Positions 33,194-41,203 of a stretch of 64,000 nucleotides of DNA are shown piece after piece. Every line of letters starts with the position of its first letter. Position 1 is the stretch's first letter. Origin of the DNA: CAYPHY01 sp964410625 (GTDB lineage Bacteria; Chloroflexota; Anaerolineae; Promineifilales; Promineifilaceae); the NCBI GenBank assembly GCA_964410625.1, contig CAYPHY010000019.1, forward strand, positions 1 to 64,000, in the 5' to 3' direction. The notes under the pieces were generated by a model that worked only from the letters and a program-made list of their open reading frames with translations, was not told where the DNA came from and did not search any database. The translations under genes and the position numbers were made by a program.

Positions 33194-35968
33194 CTAACTA
33201 GCCACAATATTCACCAACTGCCCACGCACCACAATGACCTTGCGTGGCGGCTTGCCATTCAGCCAGGGCTGCACTTTTTCCGAGGCCAGCGCAATCTCCT
33301 TCAACTCCGCTTCCCCCTTTCCGGCGGGAACGTCAATCCTATCCCGCACCTTGCCATTCACCTGCACCACCAGGCTGATCGTCTCCTCGGCCGCCACCGC
33401 CTCATCCCATTCCGGCCAGGGTTGGGTGTGGATGCTATAGGGTCGGCCGCGTCGCGTCCACAACTCCTCGGTGATATGGGGTGAAATCGGCGCAAGCAAC
33501 AGCAACAAAGTATCCACCGCCTCATCCCAGGCGGCCCTTTCCACATTCGCCGCCCGTTGTGCCGCCATAATCGTGTTCCGCAACTCCATGATTGCGGCAA
33601 CGGCCGTGTTGAACGAGAACTCCTCCAACTCCTCCGTTACCTTGCGGATCATCTGGTGAGTCTTGCGCCGCAAGGCACGGGTCGCCCGGTCGTCGGCCGC
33701 TTTCGGCGCATAATCGCGCTGTCCAATCTCCCACACATCCTGCATCAACCGTTGCGGCCCCTTGATCCCTTCATAGTTCCACGGCCCCCCCTGGTCCCAC
33801 TTCGAGAAGAACATCAGGTACGCCCGCACCGTATCCGCGCCATACTCCGCCACCAACTCATCGGGGTTGACCACGTTCCCCCTGCTCTTCGACATACGCT
33901 GAATGTCCAGATGGTGACGCAACTGGTTGACATTGTTTTCACCGGCGATAGAAGGGATATTGACCACCGCCTCTGGCAACACCTCCACCACTCGCCAATC
34001 GGCCGCGCCCGTATCAACCTGCAAGACATTCTCCGTCCGGCGCATGATCTCGCCAATGACAAGCTTCTCCTCGCCATTTTCCGCAGCCGCTATCTCACCT
34101 GGTTCCACCACGTCCACCTGTGTCGCAAACAGCTTGTCCCCCTCCCAACGGCCGCGAGCTACCACCACGTCCCCTTTCCATTCTGCCCCCAAAATCTGCC
34201 CCTGGTTACGGAGCGTGATCATTGGCTCGTCAAATAGTTCATCCGGTTGGCGGCCGTGTTCCCCCATCGCCGCCGCTGTCTCCGCAAACATACTCAGGTC
34301 ACGCATCGCTTTCGTAAAGAAGCGCGTATACATCAAGTGCAGCGTGGCATGTTCCGCTCCGCCCGTATACACGTCCACTGGCAGCCAATACGCCGCCTCC
34401 TGCGGATCAAATGGCCCCTCAGCGTACTCTGGGCTGAGATAACGATATTGGTACCATGACGAACACATAAAGGTGTCCATCGTATCCGTTTCGCGCCGCG
34501 CGGGCCGCCCTTTGGAGTCAGTCGTGTTCAGAAAGCCTTCGTGCAGTTGCAGCGGGCTGCGGCCGGTGGGCATAAACTCCACATCATCAGGCAACAGCAC
34601 CGGCAACTCATCCTCCATCTCAATCGTCCCGTCCTGGCAATAAATCGCCGGGATCGGCGCGCCCCAATACCGTTGGCGGCTGATCAGCCAGTCCCGCAAA
34701 CGGTAGTTGATCGCCTCCTTGCCAATCCCCTTTTCTTGCAGCCAATCAATCACCGCATTGATAGCCGGATTGGCGCGACCTTTAGCGGCCGTTGCCTCCG
34801 TACCATCAAATGCACCGCTATTGATCATCACCCCCGGCCCATCATAAGCCTCGGCCATCGTTGCGCCGTCAAACTGCTCACCCTCTGACTGAATCACCGG
34901 TATGATCTCCAGAGCATATTGCCGCGCAAACTCGAAGTCGCGCTGATCATGAGCAGGCACCGCCATGATCGCCCCGGTTCCGTAGGTGCTTAGCACATAA
35001 TCGGCGATCCAGATCGGAATCCGCGCCCCGTTAACGGGATTAATCGCATATGCGCCGGTAAACACACCCGTCTTCTCCCGTTCAGTAGAGAGCCGCTCAA
35101 TTTCCGATGCTCGCGCCGCTTGTGCCACATACGCTTCTACCGCTGCCCGCTGCTCGGCCGTTGTCAGCTTCTCCACCAACGCATGTTCAGGGGCCAGCAC
35201 CATGAACGTCGCCCCCCACAGCGTATCCGGCCGCGTCGTAAACACCTCAATCGCATCTCCCTGTTCGCTGGTGAAGATCACTCGCGCCCCTTCACTGCGG
35301 CCGATCCAATTCGTCTGCATAATCTTCACCGGCTCCGGCCAATCGAGTTTGCTAAAGTCCAATAGTTCATCGGCATAGTCGGTGATGCGGAAAAACCATT
35401 GCGACATCATCCGCTGCACCACCGGCTGTCCGGTGCGCTCGTCCTTGCCGTCAATCACCTGCTCATTCGCCAGCACCGTCTGCATAGAGGGCGACCAGTT
35501 GACCATCGCCATGCCGCGATAGGCCAATCCCCCTTCAAAGAATCGTTTGAAGAACCACTCCGTCCACTTATAGTAAGAGGGATCACAACTAACGGCCTCG
35601 CGCTGCCAATCGAACATCGCCCCCATGCTGCGTAGCTGTCCGCGCATCCGCTCGATATTGCTATACGTCCACTCCTTCGGGTGGATATTGCGCTGAATCG
35701 CCGCATTTTCGGCCGGAAGCCCAAACGCATCAAAGCCCATCGGGAACAGGACATTATATCCCCTCATCCGCATAAACCGCGCCCGCGCATCAGAGGGGGT
35801 CATGGCAAACCAGTGACCGATGTGCAGATCGCCGCTAGGATAAGGCAACATCGTCAGCGCATAATGCTTCGGTTTGCTCCAATCTACCTCGGAGCGATAC
35901 AGCTGGTCCTCCTCCCACTTCTCCTGCCACTTCGGTTCAATTTCACCCGGATTATATGCCTCAGTCAT
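33194..35968 (-). CDS. leuS: Leucyl-tRNA synthetase
   Basis: A 924-residue class I synthetase charging tRNA-Leu. The HIGH motif is at residues 49-52, and the KMSKS loop appears as RMSKS (about 690). The CP1 editing domain lies between about 225 and 430 (for example VFTTRPDTLWGATFMVLAPE), and a leucine-specific insertion of about 100 residues precedes KMSKS. It is somewhat longer than the usual 800-870, mainly in that insertion. The upstream T-box leader with a CUC (Leu) specifier controls it by antitermination. The leader unusually contains a tRNA-Ala gene. Confidence 0.96.
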   Translation of the reverse strand: MTEAYNPGEIEPKWQEKWEEDQLYRSEVDWSKPKHYALTMLPYPSGDLHIGHWFAMTPSDARARFMRMRGYNVLFPMGFDAFGLPAENAAIQRNIHPKEWTYSNIERMRGQLRSMGAMFDWQREAVSCDPSYYKWTEWFFKRFFEGGLAYRGMAMVNWSPSMQTVLANEQVIDGKDERTGQPVVQRMMSQWFFRITDYADELLDFSKLDWPEPVKIMQTNWIGRSEGARVIFTSEQGDAIEVFTTRPDTLWGATFMVLAPEHALVEKLTTAEQRAAVEAYVAQAARASEIERLSTEREKTGVFTGAYAINPVNGARIPIWIADYVLSTYGTGAIMAVPAHDQRDFEFARQYALEIIPVIQSEGEQFDGATMAEAYDGPGVMINSGAFDGTEATAAKGRANPAINAVIDWLQEKGIGKEAINYRLRDWLISRQRYWGAPIPAIYCQDGTIEMEDELPVLLPDDVEFMPTGRSPLQLHEGFLNTTDSKGRPARRETDTMDTFMCSSWYQYRYLSPEYAEGPFDPQEAAYWLPVDVYTGGAEHATLHLMYTRFFTKAMRDLSMFAETAAAMGEHGRQPDELFDEPMITLRNQGQILGAEWKGDVVVARGRWEGDKLFATQVDVVEPGEIAAAENGEEKLVIGEIMRRTENVLQVDTGAADWRVVEVLPEAVVNIPSIAGENNVNQLRHHLDIQRMSKSRGNVVNPDELVAEYGADTVRAYLMFFSKWDQGGPWNYEGIKGPQRLMQDVWEIGQRDYAPKAADDRATRALRRKTHQMIRKVTEELEEFSFNTAVAAIMELRNTIMAAQRAANVERAAWDEAVDTLLLLLAPISPHITEELWTRRGRPYSIHTQPWPEWDEAVAAEETISLVVQVNGKVRDRIDVPAGKGEAELKEIALASEKVQPWLNGKPPRKVIVVRGQLVNIVAS

Positions 35969-36005
35969 CGAATAATCTCCAGAAAATTATGATTGCTGCC
36001 TGTAG

Positions 36006-36046
36006 CGCAATTTGCCAAATCGCGGCGATTTGCCAAATCTCGCTAC
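36006..36046. repeat. GATTTGCCAAAT double palindrome in the leuS leader
   Basis: AGCGCAATTTGCCAAATCGC and GGCGATTTGCCAAATCTCGC are adjacent, each a small imperfect hairpin and together a longer one. The core resembles the inverted repeat at 56839-56859. It lies between the T-box terminator and the leuS start. Confidence 0.65.
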
Positions 36047-36055
36047 TGAGCAAAC

Positions 36056-36089
36056 AAAAAACCCCTTCCGTTCAGAGACGAAAGGGGTT
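36056..36089 (-). terminator. T-box-controlled intrinsic terminator before leuS
   Basis: On the minus strand AACCCCTTTCGT pairs with ACGGAAGGGGTT around a short loop, followed by a run of T. Its 5' arm overlaps the region that would close the antiterminator, so the two structures exclude each other, as in known T-box leaders. Confidence 0.9.
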
Positions 36090-36121
36090 CCGCGGTACCA
36101 CTCTGATTGATGGTATGAAAG

Positions 36122-36194
36122 TGGACCTGAAGGGGCTCGAACCCTTGACCTCCACAATGCCATTGTGGCGCTCTCCCAATTGAGCTACAGGCCC
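36122..36194 (-). tRNA. tRNA-Ala(GGC), nested inside the leuS T-box leader
   Basis: A 73-nt cloverleaf: acceptor GGGCCTG/CAGGTCC, anticodon stem CCACA/TGTGG with loop ATGGCAT, T loop TTCGAGC, discriminator A. Anticodon GGC reads GCC (and GCU). G3-U70, the alanine identity pair, is present (third acceptor base G against T). CCA is not encoded. It lies between Stem III and the antiterminator of the T-box on the same strand, so it must be transcribed as part of the leader. Confidence 0.95.
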
Positions 36195-36409
36195 ATGTCG
36201 GCTGCCATCCACTTAAACACGTAACGTGTGTAATCCGTCGCCAGCTACTTATACTTACTTCACTGACGCAGCTCCCAGGCGAGTTCGGTGCGCTTTGTTG
36301 CTCTTCCAGCCAACGGAGCAACTCTCTACCAGGTGCACCTACTACTCCTGTTCATCACCTTTATTCTATCTTGTCAAGCAATTCTCTTTGGAGAACCGCG
36401 CTACAAAGG

Positions 36410-36482
36410 TGGACCTGAAGGGATTCGAACCCTTGGCCTCTACAGTGCGATTGTAGCGCTCTCCCAGCTGAGCTACAGGCCC
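36410..36482 (-). tRNA. tRNA-Ala(CGC)
   Basis: A 73-nt cloverleaf nearly identical to the alanine tRNA at 36122-36194: acceptor GGGCCTG/CAGGTCC, anticodon stem CTACA/TGTAG with loop ATCGCAC, T loop TTCGAAT. Anticodon CGC reads GCG. It lies just upstream of the T-box Stem I on the same strand, 49 nt before it, and has a near-consensus promoter. Confidence 0.95.
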
Positions 36483-36497
36483 ACAAGCGAAAGGAAT

Positions 36498-36524
36498 ATT
36501 ATACCAGCCGAGGAGGAATGTCAA
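36498..36524 (-). promoter_or_regulatory. Promoter of the tRNA-Ala / leuS unit
   Basis: On the minus strand TTGACA (36524-36519) and an extended -10 TGGTATAAT (TATAAT at 36503-36498) are 15 bp apart. An overlapping TAATAT gives a 17-bp spacing. Transcription should start a few bases before tRNA-Ala(CGC) and could run through the T-box leader into leuS. A weaker TAGAAT (36369-36364) directly before Stem I might be a second -10 box. Confidence 0.7.
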
Positions 36525-36541
36525 GCGTAAGGCGACTTTGC

Positions 36542-37480
36542 TTACGTTTTGTTTACATCATCCTCCGCACTCTCGCCCGGTGTGATAACCGCCACCGCCT
36601 GTGGCAACACCTTGACCGACACCGGCGTCTCGCCCCACACATCCCCATCACCATGAACGGGCTGCGGCGGATCGGCCGTCACCGTAATCTCCCGCCCCTG
36701 CCAATGTTGGTACGCTTCACCTAGCTTCTCGGTCAGCGTCATCTCATTTTTCTCGTCAGACAATGTCTCGTAAAGCCCTTTTAAATCAACATTACCCAAG
36801 ACCAGCAAATCTAACAATCCATCGGTCATGCTGATCCCAGGGGCCATTGTAACGCCGCGGACACCCATATTACCCGCATTATCAAGGCGACAAATAAACC
36901 CTTTGCAAGATAGCTCCTCCCCATCAACAACAATGTGGTAATCTACCACCTTCGAAGTAAACAGTGCCTTCACACCAGAGATAACATAGGCCAGCACACC
37001 GAAACGATCCTTCTGCTCGCGGTCAGCCAGCCGGATCATCTCCGCGTCATACCCCATCCCCACGCGCAGCATAAATACCCTTTCCCCCGCCTGTCCCATA
37101 TCAGCTCGTTGCACTTGCTTATTGGAATCGCCAATCAGTTGCGCGGCCGCTTCTAGTGTCCGCGGAATACCCAACTCGACCGCCAACAAGTTGGCCGTAC
37201 CCCCTGGCAAGATCGCCAATGGCACATCGCTCCCCATCAACCCATGTGCCACTTCGACTACTGTTCCATCACCGCCATAAGCAGCAACAACATCGAAGCC
37301 GGCTTCGGCCGCCTCCGCCGCCAATCTCCGCCCATCCCCACTGTCCTTAGTGATCACCACATCCCATGCGATGCCCAGCGGTTGGAACACCTGGTTCAGC
37401 GTATGCAATACCGGCTCCGGCTGGCCGGAGGCAGGATTGGCAACCACCCGCACGCGATTCACCATCATAGAGTTGTCCAT
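36542..37480 (-). CDS. Diacylglycerol/lipid kinase family protein
   Basis: A 312-residue DagK/YegS-type kinase that phosphorylates diacylglycerol or a related lipid at the membrane. Hallmarks are VVANPASGQ (about 11-19), the ATP motif AYGGDGTVVEVAHGL (about 68-82) and LPGGTANLLAVELGIP (about 90-105). The C-terminal beta domain contains GISMTDGLLDLLVL. AAGG lies about nine bases before the ATG. It is divergent from the SelW-like gene, 27 bp away. Confidence 0.9.
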   Translation of the reverse strand: MDNSMMVNRVRVVANPASGQPEPVLHTLNQVFQPLGIAWDVVITKDSGDGRRLAAEAAEAGFDVVAAYGGDGTVVEVAHGLMGSDVPLAILPGGTANLLAVELGIPRTLEAAAQLIGDSNKQVQRADMGQAGERVFMLRVGMGYDAEMIRLADREQKDRFGVLAYVISGVKALFTSKVVDYHIVVDGEELSCKGFICRLDNAGNMGVRGVTMAPGISMTDGLLDLLVLGNVDLKGLYETLSDEKNEMTLTEKLGEAYQHWQGREITVTADPPQPVHGDGDVWGETPVSVKVLPQAVAVITPGESAEDDVNKT

Positions 37481-37507
37481 TTTGTTTTACCTTAGTAAGA
37501 TAGAAGC

Positions 37508-37786
37508 ATGGCAGATAAATACAAGATCACCGTCGAATATTGTGTTCCTTGAAATTATAGTCAAAGAGCCGTCCGTGTGGCGGAGGACATTTTAAGTAAC
37601 TACCAACATATCATCGAGAGCTTTACCTTCATCACTGGTACGAAGGGCGTTTTCGACGTTAAAGTCAACGACCAGTTGATCTTCTCCAAGAAGCAACTCG
37701 GCCGTCACGCCGAACCAGGCGAGGTACTCAACCTCTTTCGGAACATCGTCGGCCACGACGTCCCGACCTACCCACAGAGTAAGTAA
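37508..37786 (+). CDS. Selenoprotein W-like (Rdx family) protein with an in-frame UGA (Sec)
   Basis: A 92-residue protein if the TGA at 37550-37552 is read as selenocysteine. It starts MADKYKITVEYCVPU, giving a CxxU motif at residues 12-15 exactly where relatives have CxxC or CxxU. The rest (VFDVKVNDQLIFSKKQLG, AEPGEVLNLF) matches the thioredoxin-like SelW/SelT/SelH family, whose members handle thiol redox chemistry. Beyond the TGA the frame stays open to a normal stop. A hairpin suitable as bSECIS lies 17 nt after the TGA. Gene callers will miss it or begin at the GTG at 37577. A broken gene is the alternative, but the TGA position argues against it. Confidence 0.85.
37569..37583 (+). other. 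Putative bacterial SECIS hairpin
   Basis: CCGUC (37569-37573) pairs with GGCGG (37579-37583) around the five-base loop CGUGU, including one G-U pair. The loop begins 22 nt after the UGA, within the distance known for bacterial SECIS elements, and carries G and U residues expected for SelB binding. Confidence 0.55.
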
Positions 37787-37850
37787 GCGGTAAACGATAA
37801 TCAGTGAACAGTAAACAGATTATCGTTTACCGTTCACCGATTACGGCTTC
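37787..37850. repeat. GTAAACGATAATC-word hairpin
   Basis: GCGGTAAACGATAATCAGTG and AACAGTAAACAG on the left, ATTATCGTTTACCGTTCACC and GATTACGG on the right, a hairpin of repeated words immediately after the SelW-like stop codon. It overlaps the 3' end of the next, convergent gene. Confidence 0.7.
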
Positions 37851-38605
37851 TCGTTCGCCATCAACCGGATAACGATAGAACCCCTCACCCACCTTCCGGC
37901 CCAGCCGTCCCGCCTGCACCATTCTACGCAGCAAGGGCGACGGCCGGTAACGGTCGTCCCCCCACTCTTCAAACAAGCCGCTCATCACGCCCAATACGGC
38001 ATCCAGCCCGATCTCATCCGCCCAGGCCAATGGCCCATGTGGGTAATTGGTTCCCAAAACCATCGCCTTATCAATATCGGCCGCCGTCGCCACCCCCTCC
38101 ATCAACGCCGTCACCGCCTCATTGATCAAACAACACACCGTCCGCGCCCGCACCAGCCCCGGCCCATCACCCACGACAATCGTTTCCTGCCCTAATCCCT
38201 CCCAAAAGAGGGTCGCCTGTCCTAGCGCCGCTTCTGAGGTCTGCAAAGCGGCCGCCAATTCGACGACGCCCTCATCCGGCAGTGGGGGCAACACCCCAAA
38301 ACCAACCACTCTTTCAGGATGGGGAACCCACGATGCCGCCTGTGTCGCGCTCGTCGCCAATGCCGAAGTCAAAATCAAGGCATCTGCTGACAAAGCCGTA
38401 CCCAACGCCGACAACAACTCCTGCTTCGCCGCCGCCGATTCATTGTGCAACTCAATCGCCACATCGGCCGCTGCTAACGCACTACGCGAGTAATCGGCCG
38501 CCAGCGCATCCAAAAAATCCTCCACCAGATACACCGTCGTCTGGTGCTTCGTCTGTTCGCACAAGCGGCCGACCTCTTCTATAAACGGCAACTCACCCGC
38601 AATAA
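37827..38605 (-). CDS. 3-hydroxyacyl-CoA dehydrogenase-like protein, 5' truncated by gap
   Basis: The open frame continues into the gap, so the start is missing and at least 258 residues remain. The N-terminal part is a degenerate NAD-binding-like region (TTVYLVEDFLDALAAD, ILTSALATSATQAASW). The C-terminal third matches the 3-hydroxyacyl-CoA dehydrogenase C-terminal domain: FGVLPPLPDEGVVELAAAL, ARTVCCLINEAVTALMEGVA, MVLGTNYPHGPLAWADEIGL and GRLGRKVGEGFYRY. It would act in beta-oxidation or butanoate-type pathways. Repeat words encode its last residues (REAVIGER), which are probably not conserved. Confidence 0.8.
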
Positions 38606-38705
38606 NNNNNNNNNNNNNNNNNNNNNNNNNNNNNNNNNNNNNNNNNNNNNNNNNNNNNNNNNNNNNNNNNNNNNNNNNNNNNNNNNNNNNNNNNNNNNNN
38701 NNNNN
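38606..38705. other. Scaffold gap of 100 N
   Basis: A run of exactly 100 N. It hides the start of the dehydrogenase-like gene and the end of the amylase gene, so both are incomplete. Confidence 0.99.
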
Positions 38706-39988
38706 TGCCCGGCATAGCGCACAATCACGGCCGACTCCGGCACAACCATCTGCCCATCCCGCACCTCTACCGGCCGTTCGCTGAGTAAGTCGGTATACAT
38801 TCCATTAGGCAGTGGTGTTGAAACAATATCCTCCGTTCCAGCCACGTTAAACGCGCCATACAGCCCCTCATCGGCCGCCTGCCACGCCGCCGTCAAGGCC
38901 GGTTCGGCCGAGAGCAGACTAAACTGCCCCTCCACCTGCACCGGGTCTTTCTTCAAACGGCATAACGTCGTCAGATAAGATTGCAAGCTATAGTCACGCC
39001 ACTGCACCTTGTCCACATCAAACAGGTCCGGTGTATGCGTGTTTTCCGACTCCTGCCCGGCATAGACCAAAAACGCCCCCTCGTTAAACGCCTGGAACGC
39101 CGTCCAGGCCAACGCCTGCGCCCGGCTGGGAGCCAGCTTCATAATTCGCGGCTGATCATGATTCTCCACACAGCGCATCTTGATCGTATGCGCCGGATAA
39201 ATGCCCTTCTGATACCACAAAGCGGCCGTATAAGCGCGGACAGCCCGCGGATCGCGCACGGCCGCATTCCAAATCGGCCAAATATCATAATCATAAGAGA
39301 GATCAAACGCCTGGTGAATCTCCCCATCCGATTGCGCCACCAGGCCGCGCCGCCGCCGGTCAACAATAAACGACGTATGCGTAGACTCCGCCAGCCAGAT
39401 CACCCCTGGCTTCACGGCCGCCACCTCCCGCCGCGCCCGCTCCCAAAACGCCACCGGCACAATCGAAGCCACATCACAACGAAAACCATCCACCCCCACC
39501 TGCGCCCACTGGCACAACGTTTCAATCTGGTAATCCCACAACGCCGGATCATCATAGACCAGATCAATGATGTCGCTCCACTCCGGAACCGTCATATACG
39601 GCCGCCCCGCCTCATCACGATGATACCACTCCGGGTGATCGTGCAACAACACGCTATCATGGGAGGTGTGGTTATATACCACATCAATCATCACCTTCAG
39701 CCCCAGCGCATGAGCATAGCCACACAACTGCTTAAATTGTTCAAGCGTCCCATACTCCGGGTTCACCGCCCGATAATCCTGGATCGAATAAGGGCAGCCC
39801 AAATCTCCCTTCTTGTTCAGTTGTCCAATCGGGTGGATCGGCATAAACCAGACCACATCCACCCCTAGCTCACGAATGCGGGGTAAGTCGCTAATTACAT
39901 CCGCGAACGTCCCATTGCGGCCGTGATTCCGCACATAAATCTCATAAATCACCAAATTGCGATAGTCGCGTGGCGTGTCAACTGCCAT
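38706..39988 (-). CDS. Alpha-amylase family (GH13) glycosyl hydrolase, 3' truncated by gap
   Basis: 427 residues are visible, and the C-terminus is in the gap. The GH13 barrel shows all four conserved regions: region I DVVYNHTSH, region II GVDGFRCDVAS with the nucleophile Asp, region III VIWLAEST with the acid Glu, region IV VENHDQPR with the third Asp. There is no signal peptide (it starts MAVDTPRDYRNLVIYEIYVR), so it is probably cytoplasmic and acts on imported or stored alpha-glucans. The visible end VIVRYAG belongs to the C-terminal beta domain, so little is missing. Confidence 0.9.
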
Positions 39989-39999
39989 GTTTCCTCCGT

Positions 40000-40075
40000 A
40001 TAAGAGACTGAGAGATTAGGAGACTGGGAGACTGCTGCCTACTGTCAACTGCCCACTGTCTACTAATCAACCACC
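40000..40075. repeat. GACTGGGAG / CTGCCTACTG word repeat
   Basis: GAGACTGAGAGATTAGGAGA, CTGGGAGACTG and CTGCCTACTGTCAACTGCC plus CACTGTCTACTAATCAACC units. The same words occur within folC and at 42098 and 59045. It overlaps the last codons of trmB. Confidence 0.78.
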
Positions 40076-41070
40076 AGGTTACTATGCACCACTTCCGTCT
40101 CCGGCGCGATCTCCTGCAACCACTTGCCTAAATGATCGATTGCTATATGGATGCCCGGCGTCGGCCGCGGAAAACCGACCTCATGCAGGCCGATCTTCAA
40201 CTCACCTGCCTCAACCCGCGGCCGCAGCAACAAACAGACCTGCTGCTGCAACGGCCCCTCATCAACCAATGCTTCAATCATCAGCTTGCCATCATAAAGT
40301 GAACGATAGCACTCAATAAACTTCACCCGAACATCTCCGCGCTCTATCGTCGAAGGCTTAAAGCGACGGCCGATCGCTTCCAAGTCGGCCGTGGTTCGCA
40401 AAATCATATGTGGCATCGGTAACTCCTGAGGTGGTATAAAACGGTCTGCGACTTTAACCTCATTTCGCTCCCACTTAAAGTAATGGCAGGTGCGCCCCTC
40501 ATCTTTCGCCAACTGTTCATACTTCGTCACAATCCGTTCCGGGTCTTCGGTCGTATAAGCAACACCTAACTGGCTTTGAAAATAGGTAGAGCGAGCAAGC
40601 ACTTCGGCAATAGCGGCCGCATACGCCGCATCATCCGTCGCTACTTCCAAGAACGCGCCCGCCTTCATCCGCGTTGCCAACAGTAAAAGAAAATCATCAT
40701 TGATCAAGCGACGGCCATGATGAATCCGCTTGGGCCAGGGATCAGGAAAGTTAATCACCACACCACAAACCGAGTCCGGCGCACACAACAGCCAGAGCAT
40801 ACTCTCCGCCCTACTTTGAACCAGCCGGATATTGGTCAGTCCAAGCCGTTCCACCTTCCGCACCACCTTTCGCAGCGAAGGCAAAGAAATCTCCACCCCC
40901 ACTAGATTGGCTTGCGGCCGTCGTTGCGCCAGATCTATCAGAAAGTCCCCTCCGCCAAAGCCGATCTCCAACAGCAATGCTCCCTCACGGCCGAACACCT
41001 CCGCCCAATCCGTCGGCCAGGGTAAATCTCCTACGCGATACCAATCCATATACCGATCCGTTTCTTCCAT
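40063..41070 (-). CDS. trmB: tRNA (guanine-N7-)-methyltransferase with an extra C-terminal domain
   Basis: A 335-residue protein. Residues 1 to about 210 are TrmB: the SAM motif LLLEIGFGGGDFLIDLA, GVEISLPSLRKV, the substrate motif VVINFPDPWPKRIHHGRRL and the late motif TTEDPERIVTKYEQLAKDEG (split). TrmB methylates G46 of tRNAs. About 125 residues follow that are not part of usual TrmB (about 220), including ERGDVRVKFIECYRSLYDG and IHIAIDHLGKWLQEI, and I cannot assign this part. The start at 41070 follows a promoter. An in-frame upstream extension is read from a short direct repeat. Confidence 0.87.
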   Translation of the reverse strand: MEETDRYMDWYRVGDLPWPTDWAEVFGREGALLLEIGFGGGDFLIDLAQRRPQANLVGVEISLPSLRKVVRKVERLGLTNIRLVQSRAESMLWLLCAPDSVCGVVINFPDPWPKRIHHGRRLINDDFLLLLATRMKAGAFLEVATDDAAYAAAIAEVLARSTYFQSQLGVAYTTEDPERIVTKYEQLAKDEGRTCHYFKWERNEVKVADRFIPPQELPMPHMILRTTADLEAIGRRFKPSTIERGDVRVKFIECYRSLYDGKLMIEALVDEGPLQQQVCLLLRPRVEAGELKIGLHEVGFPRPTPGIHIAIDHLGKWLQEIAPETEVVHSNLVVD

Positions 41071-41080
41071 CAGCCAACAG

Positions 41081-41108
41081 ATTATATGTTGCCCCCCCAC
41101 GAAGGCAA
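41081..41108 (-). promoter_or_regulatory. Promoter of trmB
   Basis: On the minus strand TTGCCT (-35) and TATAAT (-10) are 16 bp apart. The -10 box ends 10 nt before the ATG at 41070, so the transcript should have almost no leader, and no Shine-Dalgarno sequence fits in it. Confidence 0.6.
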
Positions 41109-41190
41109 CCGCCGTGCCGCGAAGGCAACCGCCGCGCAATGTGTTATAGTTGACAATTAATCATTAACCATTGACAATTAACCATTATTC
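41098..41190. repeat. Two small repeats before the arginase gene
   Basis: A direct duplication of CGAAGGCAACCGCCG (near 41100 and 41119) is followed at 41150-41190 by TTGACAATTAATCATTAACC and ATTGACAATTAACCATT words, a degenerate tandem run. It separates the divergent trmB and arginase genes. Confidence 0.65.
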
Positions 41191-41203
41191 AGAGGTATTT
41201 CCA

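Larger units (their letters stand above)
36056..36360 (-). promoter_or_regulatory. T-box leader of leuS with an embedded tRNA-Ala gene
   Basis: Read on the minus strand, Stem I is clear: helix CAGG/CCUG, specifier loop AGUAGUA opposite GAACUCG, helix GGUGC/GCACC, conserved AGAGAG, and distal helix GUUGCUC/GAGCAAC around GGCUGGAA. The specifier codon after GAA is CUC (36283-36281), leucine, matching leuS. The conserved AGUAAGUAU follows, then the Stem III hairpin ACACG-UUA-CGUGU (36229-36217) and UUAAGUGGAU. The T-box sequence AGAGUGGUACCGCG is at 36104-36091, with its UGGU bulge suited to the ACCA end of tRNA-Leu, and CGUCUCU can close the antiterminator. Between Stem III and the T-box sequence sits the whole tRNA-Ala(GGC) at 36194-36122. 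Confidence 0.93.

Noticed and set aside
36122..36194. Possibility that the tRNA-Ala inside the T-box is an assembly error
   Set aside because: The sequence is continuous with no N, the two tRNA-Ala genes differ in the anticodon arm and T loop, and T-box parts on both sides match one leader. Read-level checking is still listed under findings.
37577..37786. 69-codon gene starting at a GTG
   Set aside because: This start lies in the middle of the SelW-like domain. The homology continues upstream through the TGA, so the longer selenoprotein reading is better.
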